A stretch of DNA of 64,000 nt from [Clostridium] innocuum (GCA_012317185.1 CP048838.1:4588001-4652000), one strand, 5' to 3'. Positions 8,081-16,922 are shown, numbered from the stretch's first letter. Numbers and translations: made by a program. Notes: a model not told the origin generated them from the letters alone.

Positions 8081-9628
8081 ATGATACAGGAATTGTTTAC
8101 TTTTATTACACAGCGTTGGGATTTTCTGTTGCCGCTTATTTATGAGCATTTACAGATATCCGCAATCGCTATTGTCTTTGCCACCATAGTAGGTGTCAGT
8201 GTCGGTATTCTCATTGCGGAGAAACGAAAGGCTTCTTCTCTGACACTTGGAGTCATCAGCTTTCTGTATACGATTCCTTCCATTTCCATGCTTGGCTTTC
8301 TGATTCCGGTAACCGGGATCGGTAATACGAGCGCCATCATCGCATTAAGCATCTATGCACTGCTTCCTATTATTCGCGCTACCTATACCGGTATCACAGG
8401 TGTGGAAGAGGATATTCTGGAGGCTGCCCGCGGTATGGGAAGTACTGCTTCACAGATTCTCTGGCGCATTAAGCTCCCGCTTGCCATGCCGGTTATTTTA
8501 TCCGGATTTAAAAACATGGTGGTGATGACGATTGCCCTGGCGGGTATTGCTTCCTTTATCGGAGCAGGCGGTCTGGGTGTTGCCATTTACCGCGGTATCA
8601 CAACCAATAATTTAACGATGACGCTGGCAGGAAGTCTGGCAGTTGCCGTACTTGCCTTTCTCTTTGATATTCTGATGAATATTCTGGAATCCTTTTTCAC
8701 AAAACGGAAGCATTCCAGAAAACAGAAGCGCACTGTGGCCGTAGTGCTTCTCTGTATTCTGCTTGCGGGATGCACAACCATGCTTGCGATTCCTTCCAAA
8801 AAGGATACCATTCATATCGCCACAAAACCAATGACAGAGGAATTTATTATCGGAGAAATGTTGAAGCAGCTGATCGAAGACCGTACAGACCTTTCCGTTG
8901 AAATAACCAAGGGAGTCGGCGGAGGTACGAGCAATATTCATCCGGCAATGGTTAAGGGTGATTTTGACATGTATCCGGAATATACCGGCACCTCATGGAG
9001 CTTTGTGTTAAAGAAAAAAGAAATACCTGAGCACGATATCCTGTACAAGGAGCTTATCAGGGAATATAAGCAGCAGTATCATCTGGAATGGACAGGCTTA
9101 TACGGCTTCAATAACACCTATGGTATCGCGGTCACAAAAGAAACAGCACAGCGCTATCACTTAAAGACCTATGCTGATTTGGCCAGCGTATCCAGCCGGA
9201 TGTCCTTTGGCGCAGAATATGACTATTATGAACGTGATGACGGATATGATGCTATGGTAAAAGCAAATGATTTTCATTTCAAAAAGAGTGTGGACCTGGA
9301 TATCGGTCTGAAATATGATGCCCTGTTGAAGGGGGAGGTGGATGCCATTCTGGTTTTCACAACGGATGGAAGAATCAGTGATCCCGCTATCGTTGTACTG
9401 CAGGATGAAAGCAATTATTTTGAAAAATATTATGCAGGAACTGTAGTCCGCGAGGAGACACTTGCCGCATATCCCCAGCTGCGCAGTGTTCTGGAGCTGT
9501 TAAATGGACAGATCAGTGAAAAAGAAATGGCGGAGATGAACAATGATGTTGAAACCAATGGCAGAAACGAGACAGATGTCGCAAGAGATTTCCTTGTGAA
9601 GAAGCAGCTTCTGGAGGTGACAAAATGA
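8081..9628 (+). CDS. osmoprotectant ABC transporter permease / substrate-binding fusion
   Basis: A 515-residue fusion. Residues 1-215 form a polytopic permease with the EAA-type loop EAARGMGSTASQILWRIKLP. Residues 240-515 are an OpuBC/OpuCC-like binding domain (MTEEFIIGEML, then GGTSNIHPAMVKGDFDMYPEYTGT). Between them a further hydrophobic segment ends in LLAGC, resembling a lipobox inside the protein. The family imports glycine betaine, choline or related quaternary amines. GGAGG lies nine bases before the ATG. The stop overlaps the ATPase start, so the two are translationally coupled. Confidence 0.88.
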   Translation: MIQELFTFITQRWDFLLPLIYEHLQISAIAIVFATIVGVSVGILIAEKRKASSLTLGVISFLYTIPSISMLGFLIPVTGIGNTSAIIALSIYALLPIIRATYTGITGVEEDILEAARGMGSTASQILWRIKLPLAMPVILSGFKNMVVMTIALAGIASFIGAGGLGVAIYRGITTNNLTMTLAGSLAVAVLAFLFDILMNILESFFTKRKHSRKQKRTVAVVLLCILLAGCTTMLAIPSKKDTIHIATKPMTEEFIIGEMLKQLIEDRTDLSVEITKGVGGGTSNIHPAMVKGDFDMYPEYTGTSWSFVLKKKEIPEHDILYKELIREYKQQYHLEWTGLYGFNNTYGIAVTKETAQRYHLKTYADLASVSSRMSFGAEYDYYERDDGYDAMVKANDFHFKKSVDLDIGLKYDALLKGEVDAILVFTTDGRISDPAIVVLQDESNYFEKYYAGTVVREETLAAYPQLRSVLELLNGQISEKEMAEMNNDVETNGRNETDVARDFLVKKQLLEVTK

Positions 9629-10353
9629 GCAGCATAAGAATGGAGCATATCTTCCACTCCTATGGAGAGCATACTGTCCTGAAGGATTTCTGTATGGATA
9701 TTCAGGACGGAGAGTTTATCAGTGTTATCGGTGGAAGCGGAAGCGGTAAAACAACTGTTCTGAAGCTGATCAACGGCCTTCTGATTCCGGATCAAGGTGA
9801 AATCCATGTGCAGAATAAGGATATTCGCAAGGTGGATCAGAATGAGCTGCGCCGTAATATCGGCTATGTCATCCAAAGCATCGGTCTGTTTCCGCATATG
9901 ACGATTGAGGAAAACATCGGTTATGTACTGTCCCTGACGAAACAGGATTCCTCTTTGATTCAGAAACGTGTGAAGGAAATGATGGATATCATGAAGCTGG
10001 AGGAGCAGCTGCTGAACCGTTATCCCGACGAGCTGAGCGGAGGGCAGAAGCAGCGTGTCGGTATTGCCCGTGCACTTGCTTCTCATCCGAAAATTCTGTT
10101 AATGGATGAGCCGTTCGGTGCCGTGGATGAAATCACCCGCCACTCCCTTCAGGATGAAATTCTCAGGATTTACCATGAATTGCACATCACAATTTTCTTC
10201 ATCACACATGATATTCGTGAAGCACTTCGTCTTGGAACACGCGTCATGATTATGAAGGATGGCAATATTGAACAGTTCGATACACCGGATATAGTGAAAA
10301 AACAGCCGCAGACAGAATTTGTCCGACAGCTGTTATCCTACCTGAATGAGTAA
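9625..10353 (+). CDS. osmoprotectant ABC transporter ATP-binding protein
   Basis: A 242-residue ABC ATPase. Walker A is GGSGSGKTT (36-44), the signature is LSGGQKQR, and Walker B is ILLMDEPFGAVD with the H-loop in FITHDIREA. Long OpuA-type ATPases carry C-terminal CBS domains; they are absent here, so this is the short OpuBA/OpuCA-like form. The ATG overlaps the fusion permease stop (ATGA). Together the two proteins form a full importer. Confidence 0.9.
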   Translation: MSSIRMEHIFHSYGEHTVLKDFCMDIQDGEFISVIGGSGSGKTTVLKLINGLLIPDQGEIHVQNKDIRKVDQNELRRNIGYVIQSIGLFPHMTIEENIGYVLSLTKQDSSLIQKRVKEMMDIMKLEEQLLNRYPDELSGGQKQRVGIARALASHPKILLMDEPFGAVDEITRHSLQDEILRIYHELHITIFFITHDIREALRLGTRVMIMKDGNIEQFDTPDIVKKQPQTEFVRQLLSYLNE

Positions 10354-10405
10354 ACCTAGGTATATGGAACTGTATCAAATACCTTATACATATCATAATG
10401 AAAAC

Positions 10406-10452
10406 GGAGAGATGATGCCTGAATTAAAACAGCATACATACTCTCCATTTTT
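10406..10452 (+). terminator. probable terminator of the transporter operon
   Basis: GGAGAG (10406-10411) pairs with CTCTCC (10441-10446), followed by ATTTTTT. The loop is long (29 bases), so the call is moderate. Confidence 0.5.
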
Positions 10453-10456
10453 TATC

Positions 10457-10794
10457 TAACAAGCAGGCAGAATACCCCACCTCGATTTTGTATACTTTTA
10501 AATCCATACAACATATACATTATATGGTCATTTACACAATTACTTCCTGTATTATTTTATATTCCAAACCTTTTCCGTATATTTTGTACTCATTTTGGAG
10601 TCACTGTGAGTACATATTGAGTTCAAGCTATTCCCAAACACTTAAGATTTTGCTTCACTCAATCGCTAGAATTTGACTCATCAATTGTTTTATTATTTCT
10701 AAATTTGTAGAAAACTCAATATGACTCGCATATTTTTATTAAAATTCTGTTTTATCAATCAAATACAAATTTTAACCATTTTATAAACATATAT
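10457..10794. other. AT-rich gene-free stretch, left edge of the acquired region
   Basis: Composition drops sharply here compared with the transporter operon. No gene is supported. It contains the GTACTCA-type site described separately, and TTTGTATACT at about 10493, a ten-base string also found at about 34888 just beyond the right-hand terminator, so it is a candidate core duplication. Confidence 0.45.
10585..10614. repeat. GTACTCA-type site, left copy
   Basis: TGTACTCATTTTG (10585-10597) is identical to 18669-18681, with further matches after it (about 18 of 22 positions in all). It continues to an inverted TGAGTAC at 10607-10613. Related to TGTACTCAAAATGTACCC at 34820. Interpreted as an integrase arm or attachment site at the left edge of the acquired DNA (inference). 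Confidence 0.45.
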
Positions 10795-10800
10795 TAAATA

Positions 10801-10851
10801 AGCAGTAAATTGAAATGCTATATTGTGATATAACATCTTATATTTACTGCT
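10801..10851 (-). terminator. hairpin after the M24 gene
   Basis: AGCAGTAAAT and ATTTACTGCT form a 10-bp stem with an inner TATA..TATA hairpin. On the minus strand it follows the stop of the last PTS-operon gene by about 40 bp; the T run on that side is broken. Confidence 0.5.
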
Positions 10852-10890
10852 TTTGCATCATCAATTTGTAATTTTTCTTGTTTAAAGTTC

Positions 10891-12279
10891 TTATTTAATT
10901 ACTTTTAAAGCTTTATCATGGGCTAGTAAGAATGGTCTTAAATAAGCAACTGTAGAGCACATAGGCATCACATCTTCAGATAGATTAATACCTAAAACAT
11001 TAATTAAGTAATTTCTTCTTTCAATCATTCTGTTATACATATCTGGATATTCTTTTTTGATTTGATTACGTAAAGATCCATTTGCTAAAAGAATTGTACT
11101 TTCAGCAGAAGAACCTGTATAACCAGAAACAGATGGAATAATGTCGATTTGTAATAACATTCCAGATTGTAATACTTCAGTTGAGTTTTCATAAATAGGA
11201 GAAGACATCCATTCTTCTTCAGCCGTTAAATGACCTGGACATAATGACCAACCATATTTTTCTCGTGGTAATTCACTTTCAATTAAATCAAATATTTCAT
11301 GACCTTGTAATCCACATTTAATGTTTTCAAGCCATGCAACATAGGCGTTGAAGTATGGAATTGCTACTCTTTCTAAATAATCTTTTTGACCTTCAGGAAG
11401 TTGTGTTTCATTTTCGACAGCAAATCCGCATCTTGAACTTAAGCCACCACGGTATCCTACCGTTAAAGAAATAGGATCACCTAATTTAACAGTATTATCA
11501 CGTGGAAACATATTTGCTTTAATAAATCTAGGACCACTAGAAGCTATTGTAACAATAGAAGTATGTTGTCCATTTCTAACAAGTTTATCACCTAGTTCTA
11601 GTTCATTTATGCCAAGATTTAAATCATTCATGGCATCTAAAATACAATCACTAGCTAATGCTGCACCATATTCATAATGAGCTATTTCATTTGGATTATT
11701 TGTACATCTGACGCCATTTTCACCAATAAATATTGAACATTCATTACTTAATAAGTATTCATCGCCAATAATATCAATAATATTTTTAACAATATAATAT
11801 GGAACATCATATGTGTGTTTGTTATCCTCTAAAATAGAAGTGAAGTTTTTCCAGCCTACTAAACCAATTCTTTGTCCTTTATCTAAACCGGCAGAAATAA
11901 GTAAATCTTTAAATGATATATCTGTACGATTTGGCTGATTAGGAAGTGAAAATAAAGACACATGTATAGTTTTACTGATTTTTACTCTAGATTTTCCAGC
12001 TTTACCTAAATTTTCATTACCTAGAACAATATTTATTTCACCGCTTTTATCTATAATTAATAATGCTTCCTCAAAACGAGTAAAAAATCCAACTAAATAT
12101 TCAAAATTAGAACCATGCTCAACATCACCATAAATAACTAATTTATCAAGATGAAGTTTACGCATTCTGGTAAGTATTTTTTGTTTTCTTTCTTCAATTG
12201 TTTCATCTGTTAAAAATACAGGACTGCCATTACAATCTTTTTTTGGTTCAGAAACTGTTGTTAAAATGATATTTTTCAT
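10891..12279 (-). CDS. M24 (creatinase / aminopeptidase P-like) family protein
   Basis: A 462-residue two-domain protein: a creatinase-type N-domain (about 30-190) and a pita-bread C-domain (205-420). Of the five metal ligands expected in M24 peptidases, the first two Asp appear to be replaced (SLTVGYRGGLSSRCGF where D and D are expected) and the fourth Glu by Asp (LLQIDIIP); the His (CPGHLTAEE) and last Glu (SSAESTILL) remain. This resembles metal-independent creatinase more than prolidase. It is the last gene of the PTS operon, so it probably acts on an imported phosphorylated compound with a C-N or amide bond (inference). Confidence 0.7.
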   Translation of the reverse strand: MKNIILTTVSEPKKDCNGSPVFLTDETIEERKQKILTRMRKLHLDKLVIYGDVEHGSNFEYLVGFFTRFEEALLIIDKSGEINIVLGNENLGKAGKSRVKISKTIHVSLFSLPNQPNRTDISFKDLLISAGLDKGQRIGLVGWKNFTSILEDNKHTYDVPYYIVKNIIDIIGDEYLLSNECSIFIGENGVRCTNNPNEIAHYEYGAALASDCILDAMNDLNLGINELELGDKLVRNGQHTSIVTIASSGPRFIKANMFPRDNTVKLGDPISLTVGYRGGLSSRCGFAVENETQLPEGQKDYLERVAIPYFNAYVAWLENIKCGLQGHEIFDLIESELPREKYGWSLCPGHLTAEEEWMSSPIYENSTEVLQSGMLLQIDIIPSVSGYTGSSAESTILLANGSLRNQIKKEYPDMYNRMIERRNYLINVLGINLSEDVMPMCSTVAYLRPFLLAHDKALKVIK

Positions 12280-12346
12280 TATTTCTCCTCATAGATATAC
12301 AAAATTTGATAAATTTTTTAAATTGTCAGCAATTATTGATTACAAA

Positions 12347-12404
12347 TATAACTGACCATGCAACTTATGTTTATTTGCTAATTCATATTTGATGATCAGT
12401 TATA
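12347..12404 (-). repeat. inverted repeat between the HAD and M24 genes
   Basis: TATAACTGA (12347-12355) pairs with TCAGTTATA (12396-12404), right after the HAD stop codon. It may stabilise or partly end the transcript between the two genes; it lacks a good T run on the minus strand. Confidence 0.45.
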
Positions 12405-12409
12405 ATTTT

Positions 12410-13060
12410 TTATTCGAGTATTTTTATCGCATTTTTATAATCAGAAATGATATTATCTGCTTTTTCGCAAGGTAGCATTTTATTTTTATTTATTGCTACT
12501 ACTTTATAAACTCCAGCATCCTTTGCTGCAATAATCCCTGATATAGAATCTTCGAATACTATACATTCATCTTTTTTTAAATTAAGATTTTGAATACATT
12601 TCTCATAAATTTCAGGTGAAGGTTTTCCTTTGAAACTATAGTCGTTATAAATAATATTATTCCAATCAAACCATTTATATAATTTTAAATTTTCATAATG
12701 AAACCTAATATTATCTAGTCCCGATGCTGTTGCAATAGCACATACATAATTTTTCATTTTTAAATCATCTAAAAATTCTGGCAAGCCGTCAACCAACTTA
12801 TAATTTTCTTTGTCTGCCTTGCAAAAATCTCTGTATATTTTTTCTTTCTCTAGCTTTAATGTATTGATATTTTCTACATCATCACCTAAAAAATAATGTA
12901 TACTCTCTTCTATATTTCTTCCATGAATGTAGTTGGAGAATTCTTCATCAGTTGGTTTTCTATGTATTAAATTTTTTAAAAATAATGTCCATGATTTTTC
13001 TAAAATTTCTTGATCAAAAATCATAGTACCATTAAAATCAAATATAATTGCTTTTATCAT
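12410..13060 (-). CDS. HAD family hydrolase, beta-phosphoglucomutase-like
   Basis: A 216-residue HAD subfamily IA protein. Motif I reads DFNGT (residues 8-12): the nucleophile Asp8 is present, but the second Asp, the usual acid/base, is Asn10. Motif II is ATASG, motif III the Lys in KGKPSPEIY, motif IV EDSISG. The start at 13060 gives the normal family N-terminus; an upstream TTG at 13111 would overlap the MBL gene. In this operon it could dephosphorylate or rearrange the PTS product. The Asn10 change makes the exact activity uncertain. Confidence 0.75.
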   Translation of the reverse strand: MIKAIIFDFNGTMIFDQEILEKSWTLFLKNLIHRKPTDEEFSNYIHGRNIEESIHYFLGDDVENINTLKLEKEKIYRDFCKADKENYKLVDGLPEFLDDLKMKNYVCAIATASGLDNIRFHYENLKLYKWFDWNNIIYNDYSFKGKPSPEIYEKCIQNLNLKKDECIVFEDSISGIIAAKDAGVYKVVAINKNKMLPCEKADNIISDYKNAIKILE

Positions 13061-13100
13061 AATATCTTTTAAATTTAAATCAAGCACTCCATTATAAATT

Positions 13101-13802
13101 CTATCTATCAAATTTCAAATAGTATTTATAAGCTAAACGAATCACTTCTGCCTCTTTACCAAATCGAGGAATTCCGTGGCCAGCCAATGCAAGATCCGGT
13201 TCTTCTTTTAATTTATATAATTTTTCAAAGGATTCGCCTAATTTTTTAGAGTTATAAGACAAGTCTCCTTTCCATCCAGTTCTTGTTTCTTCTCCCCATT
13301 TTCCATCTGTATAAAACATATCTCCACTAAACATAACATTTTCATTATCAATTCGAACAAAATATAATAATGTTCCATCTGTATGTCCTGGCAAGCATAA
13401 TATCTCAAATTCTAAGTCACCAATCTGTAATATTTCATCTTTATCAATCAAAATATCAGCTTTACAAGCTGGCATAACATGATTTGTACAAGGACTATAT
13501 TCTCCTAAATGACCATCTTCTAGCATTTTAGCATCTTCTTTTCCCATTACAATTTTTGCACCACATTTCTGAAAATAATGTGCACATCCAGTATGATCGT
13601 CGTGGGCATGAGTTATTAATACATGTGTAATTTTGTTCTCATCAATATTCCAATATTTTAAATTTTTAACAATTACATCTAGTGCTTCTGGGCTTCCTGT
13701 ATCAACTAACACATAACCATTTGAATGTTTAATAGCGTATGCATTACCTAAATATCCCCAAGGTCCTCCAGAAATCCAATAAATTCTATCATTAATTTTC
13801 AT
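13101..13802 (-). CDS. MBL-fold metallo-hydrolase
   Basis: A 233-residue metallo-beta-lactamase fold protein. The zinc motif THAHDDHTGC (H-x-H-x-D-H) is near residue 65, a further His in LPGHTDGTL near 140, an Asp in FSGDMFY near 160, and the last His in LAGHGIPRF near 210. All dinuclear metal ligands are present, so it should be active. Substrates of this family range from thioesters to lactones and phosphoesters. It lies eight bases after the EIIBC stop, a tight pairing that suggests action on the transported compound. Confidence 0.8.
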   Translation of the reverse strand: MKINDRIYWISGGPWGYLGNAYAIKHSNGYVLVDTGSPEALDVIVKNLKYWNIDENKITHVLITHAHDDHTGCAHYFQKCGAKIVMGKEDAKMLEDGHLGEYSPCTNHVMPACKADILIDKDEILQIGDLEFEILCLPGHTDGTLLYFVRIDNENVMFSGDMFYTDGKWGEETRTGWKGDLSYNSKKLGESFEKLYKLKEEPDLALAGHGIPRFGKEAEVIRLAYKYYLKFDR

Positions 13803-13810
13803 ATAATCAC

Positions 13811-15214
13811 CTATTTGCCTAAATCTTTCTTATCATCAAAACCAAAAAACCAAGTTAATACAAACGTTACAGTAAATACTAATACTATTCCAATTATAGC
13901 AAGCATAAAGTTGTTTCCACCTGCTGGATCCAAGAACTGAGGCAAACTTAAAAGAGAAACATTAATCATTTGGAATACTTTAACTTTAAAGATTCCAAAG
14001 AATAATCCGCCTACAGCGCATCCAATAAAAGAAGGAATAATTGGTCTTTTGTATTTTAATGTTAAACCATATGCACAAGGTTCAGAAATACCTGCGGTTG
14101 CAATAGAAAATGCAGCAGAACCAGCGATTTGTTTTAAATCTTTATCTTTTGTTTTCAACATAATTACAGTTGATACAGCTAACTGTGAAAAGTTCCATCC
14201 AGTAAATCCAAGCCATAAGAATGGATCAAATCCTAAATTTGTCATATTTGATAATGCTACTGGCATAAAAACCCAATGACTTCCTGTCCAAATAAATAAT
14301 GGCATCAAGAAACAAATTGCAAATACACCCAATACTGCATATTTGTTATAAATTACTAACATTGCATTTGCAATCAATTCTCCGACAATTGAACCAAATG
14401 GACCTGTTACAACCAGTGTTAGTGGAGCCATAATTAAAAACGTTGGGAATAAGGATAGCATTCCTAGTTTAGTAAAAAATGTCTTACTTACTAATTTTTC
14501 AAGTTTTGATTGAGCCCAAACTGTAAACAATACAGGTAATAATGAAGCATTATAAGAAATAGCATGAACAGGTAACCCAAACAAACTAATACTTTCTCCA
14601 CTATTTACTAAATCTATGAAATTCGGATGAAGCAAAATACCAGCTAACATTAAACTTAATACCGTATTACACTTAAAATATTTTGAAGCACTATAAGCAA
14701 CTAATACAGGCATAAAATAGAAGAAAGAATCACCCATTAAATTTAATAAAATATAAGTTTGACTATCTGTACTTACAATTTTTGTCAAAGTCAAAATGGT
14801 TAATATTGCTTTAAATAATCCAGCAACTACCATCCCCATTAAAATTGGACTGATAGTTTGTGAAATTGCATTTAAAATTTGACCACCATAATATTTAATT
14901 CCTTTAGGTGTTTTTTCTTTTTTTGTTTCTACTGGTTCTTCTAATTTGGAAAGATCTATACTCGTTCCTTCCAAACATTTTTCTACAGCTTTATAAACTT
15001 CATCTATTTCATTTCCTACAACAACTTGAATCTGACCCATTGTTTTCATAACTCGAACTATGCAAGGTATTTTTTCTAGCATTTCCACATTTACTTTCGA
15101 GTTATCTTTCACTTTAAATCTCAATCTAGTAAAACAATGCTTAACTTCTTCAATATTTTTACTGCCACCTAAATATGTAATAATATCTTCTGCATTTTTA
15201 GAATAATTTGACAT
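13811..15214 (-). CDS. PTS EIIBC, beta-glucoside / glucose superfamily
   Basis: A 467-residue PTS permease with a N-terminal EIIB domain (1-85) and a C-terminal EIIC membrane domain (105-460). The phosphorylated cysteine is Cys27 in HCFTRLRF. The EIIC part has about ten hydrophobic helices and the signature GISEPCAYGLTLKYKRP. It lacks a fused EIIA; that domain is encoded separately at 16309-16785. It brings in and phosphorylates a sugar or glycoside. The unusual downstream enzymes mean that the substrate cannot be read from the family alone. Confidence 0.9.
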   Translation of the reverse strand: MSNYSKNAEDIITYLGGSKNIEEVKHCFTRLRFKVKDNSKVNVEMLEKIPCIVRVMKTMGQIQVVVGNEIDEVYKAVEKCLEGTSIDLSKLEEPVETKKEKTPKGIKYYGGQILNAISQTISPILMGMVVAGLFKAILTILTLTKIVSTDSQTYILLNLMGDSFFYFMPVLVAYSASKYFKCNTVLSLMLAGILLHPNFIDLVNSGESISLFGLPVHAISYNASLLPVLFTVWAQSKLEKLVSKTFFTKLGMLSLFPTFLIMAPLTLVVTGPFGSIVGELIANAMLVIYNKYAVLGVFAICFLMPLFIWTGSHWVFMPVALSNMTNLGFDPFLWLGFTGWNFSQLAVSTVIMLKTKDKDLKQIAGSAAFSIATAGISEPCAYGLTLKYKRPIIPSFIGCAVGGLFFGIFKVKVFQMINVSLLSLPQFLDPAGGNNFMLAIIGIVLVFTVTFVLTWFFGFDDKKDLGK

Positions 15215-15410
15215 TTATTTTTCTCCCTTCACAATTTAAAAATTCATTAATGTCGTATACTTTACAATTTTCAATTAATATGTGCTTTTAGCTAAAGTAT
15301 TAAATTTGATTCATAAAATAAGTTATCAACAATATCTTTTTTCTGATACCAACCTCCTATAAATATGTGTTAAATGCCATTAAAAGGCGCCTATTTTAAT
15401 TTCATTTAAC

Positions 15411-15460
15411 AAAAAAAACCTAAAACATAATCAAAAATAATTTGATTTGTGTTCTAGGTT
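15411..15460 (-). terminator. conditional terminator before EIIBC
   Basis: On the minus strand AACCTAGAACA pairs with TGTTTTAGGTT and runs into eight T. Its 5' arm overlaps the antiterminator site at 15452-15481, the classic exclusive layout of BglG/LicT control. Confidence 0.85.
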
Positions 15461-15481
15461 AAGCCCTACTGGTAACAATCC
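15452..15481 (-). promoter_or_regulatory. ribonucleic antiterminator (RAT) site 2
   Basis: On the minus strand it begins GGATTGTTACCAG and continues to GGGCTTAACC, matching the LicT/BglG RAT consensus. Its first half is also the last codons of the antiterminator gene (Asp-Cys-Tyr-Gln-stop). Binding of the antiterminator should block the 15411-15460 hairpin and let transcription enter EIIBC. Confidence 0.85.
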
Positions 15482-16302
15482 TCTCGTGAACATAATCGAT
15501 TTATATGTATAATCAAGTATAGTTTTTCTTCAATTGACAATTCCCATTTGAAAAGTTGCAATAAATACTCAGATATTGAATCTACGCAATCTGAAGTATC
15601 TGGAAATGATTTTTTCATTGTTATATACAACTCTTTATTTTCACTTTTTATTTCCTCTTTACTTTCAATGCGTCTTAATAAGTATTGAATATGTGAAACA
15701 AATCTTGAATAATTCGCTCCATCTTTGTTAATACTTATATTGAATTTATTTTCTATCAGTTTTGTAATTTTATTAATAATCACTTTATTTTCTGCATAGC
15801 CATCTATTTCACCTGCTTTTCTAGCTTCTGCATTTATAATGTGTAAACTAATAAAACTAGCCTCTTCTAACGGTAATTTTATATTTAATTTTTTTTCTAT
15901 CAAAAATAACGCATATGTACCTATAGCATGTTCCTTTTCATACAAGAATTTTATATCTTGAACAATAGGAAGGGTTATATTTAATTTTTCTTTGCACCTT
16001 ACTATAGAAAAATTGATATGATCAGCTAATGTAAAGATAATATTAGGACTAAAGATATAATCCAGTTCATATTCTGCGTATTTTATAATTTCTTCAGAAA
16101 GTAACAAAATTTCTTCAGGAATTTCATTTATCATATGAACATAATTTTCATCAATACCATAATATGTCTTTTGAATAACTGCTACATCAATTTCGAAAGG
16201 CGGCTTTTTAAACCCTATTCCTTTTCCGAAAGCAACCAATTCATTATTATCATCATCAAGGCATATAGCTACGTTATTATTAATGCATTTGACAACTTTC
16301 AT
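15466..16302 (-). CDS. BglG/LicT family transcription antiterminator
   Basis: A 278-residue PRD-containing antiterminator. Residues 1-56 are the RNA-binding CAT domain (KCINNNVAI, GKGIGFKK). PRD1 (about 65-170) has the His in ADHINFSI and another in SLHIINAE; PRD2 (about 172-278) has His in FVSHIQYLLRR and LIIHINRL. These histidines are the usual sites for phosphorylation by HPr and EIIB. It should bind both RAT sites (16851-16880 and 15452-15481) when substrate is present. It follows the EIIA gene by six bases. Confidence 0.92.
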   Translation of the reverse strand: MKVVKCINNNVAICLDDDNNELVAFGKGIGFKKPPFEIDVAVIQKTYYGIDENYVHMINEIPEEILLLSEEIIKYAEYELDYIFSPNIIFTLADHINFSIVRCKEKLNITLPIVQDIKFLYEKEHAIGTYALFLIEKKLNIKLPLEEASFISLHIINAEARKAGEIDGYAENKVIINKITKLIENKFNISINKDGANYSRFVSHIQYLLRRIESKEEIKSENKELYITMKKSFPDTSDCVDSISEYLLQLFKWELSIEEKLYLIIHINRLCSREDCYQ

Positions 16303-16308
16303 CTTTTA

Positions 16309-16785
16309 TCACCTATTTATCATCATTACAACATCTTTTATAGTTACTTCCTCTTTATTTGTAAATTCTATATTCAATCCTTTACTTGTCACAACAACAG
16401 GTGTTATCAAATCGGTATGATGTGTTTCAAAAAAATCTCTATCAATTTTTAATAATGGCTGCCCTATTGTTACTTTATCATTTTGATTAACTAACAATTC
16501 AAATCCATTACCATTAAACTCAGCAGTTTCTAATCCAACATGTATCAAGATTTCAATACCATCTTCTGTTTCTATACCTAATGCGTGCTTCGTACTTGCC
16601 ACTGCAACAATTTTACCCTTACACGGAGAATATATAGTATTTCCATTGTATTTGAATGCAACTCCTTCTCCCATAATTTTATCGGCAAACATTTGATCAT
16701 TTACATCTTTTAAATCTACACACTTCCCATTAACTGGAGAATATATTTGAAAAATTTTTTTCATTTTGAATATATTTTTTAACAT
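16309..16785 (-). CDS. PTS EIIA, glucose (Crr) type
   Basis: A 158-residue EIIA-Glc domain. The phosphorylated His82 is in ILIHVGLET and the partner His67 in STKHALGIE. AAGGAG lies ten bases before the ATG at 16785. It takes phosphate from HPr and passes it to Cys27 of the EIIBC protein encoded further downstream. As first gene it lies between the first RAT/terminator and the antiterminator gene. Confidence 0.9.
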   Translation of the reverse strand: MLKNIFKMKKIFQIYSPVNGKCVDLKDVNDQMFADKIMGEGVAFKYNGNTIYSPCKGKIVAVASTKHALGIETEDGIEILIHVGLETAEFNGNGFELLVNQNDKVTIGQPLLKIDRDFFETHHTDLITPVVVTSKGLNIEFTNKEEVTIKDVVMMINR

Positions 16786-16806
16786 ACCATCAACTCCTTA
16801 TATATA

Positions 16807-16872
16807 CAAAAAACTCTTCGAAACTTCACAAACATGCAATCTAAAACACATGCAGGTAAAGCCTCAAAGAGT
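16807..16872 (-). terminator. conditional leader terminator of the PTS operon
   Basis: On the minus strand ACTCTTTGA pairs with TCGAAGAGT, one G-T pair, then six T. The 5' arm overlaps the RAT site at 16851-16880, so antiterminator binding and hairpin formation exclude each other. Confidence 0.85.
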
Positions 16873-16880
16873 AACAATCC
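16851..16880 (-). promoter_or_regulatory. ribonucleic antiterminator (RAT) site 1
   Basis: On the minus strand it begins GGATTGTTACTC and continues through GGCTTTACCTGCA, matching the LicT/BglG RAT consensus. It sits directly after the promoter and overlaps the leader terminator. Confidence 0.88.
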
Positions 16881-16893
16881 TGTATTCGCTTAT

Positions 16894-16922
16894 ATTATAA
16901 TCCTGATAATAAATAATGTCAA
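16894..16922 (-). promoter_or_regulatory. consensus promoter of the PTS operon
   Basis: On the minus strand a perfect TTGACA (16922-16917), a 17-bp spacer and a perfect TATAAT (16899-16894). A constitutively strong promoter fits control by antitermination. The 16923-17122 stretch beyond it holds no gene I can support. Confidence 0.92.
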
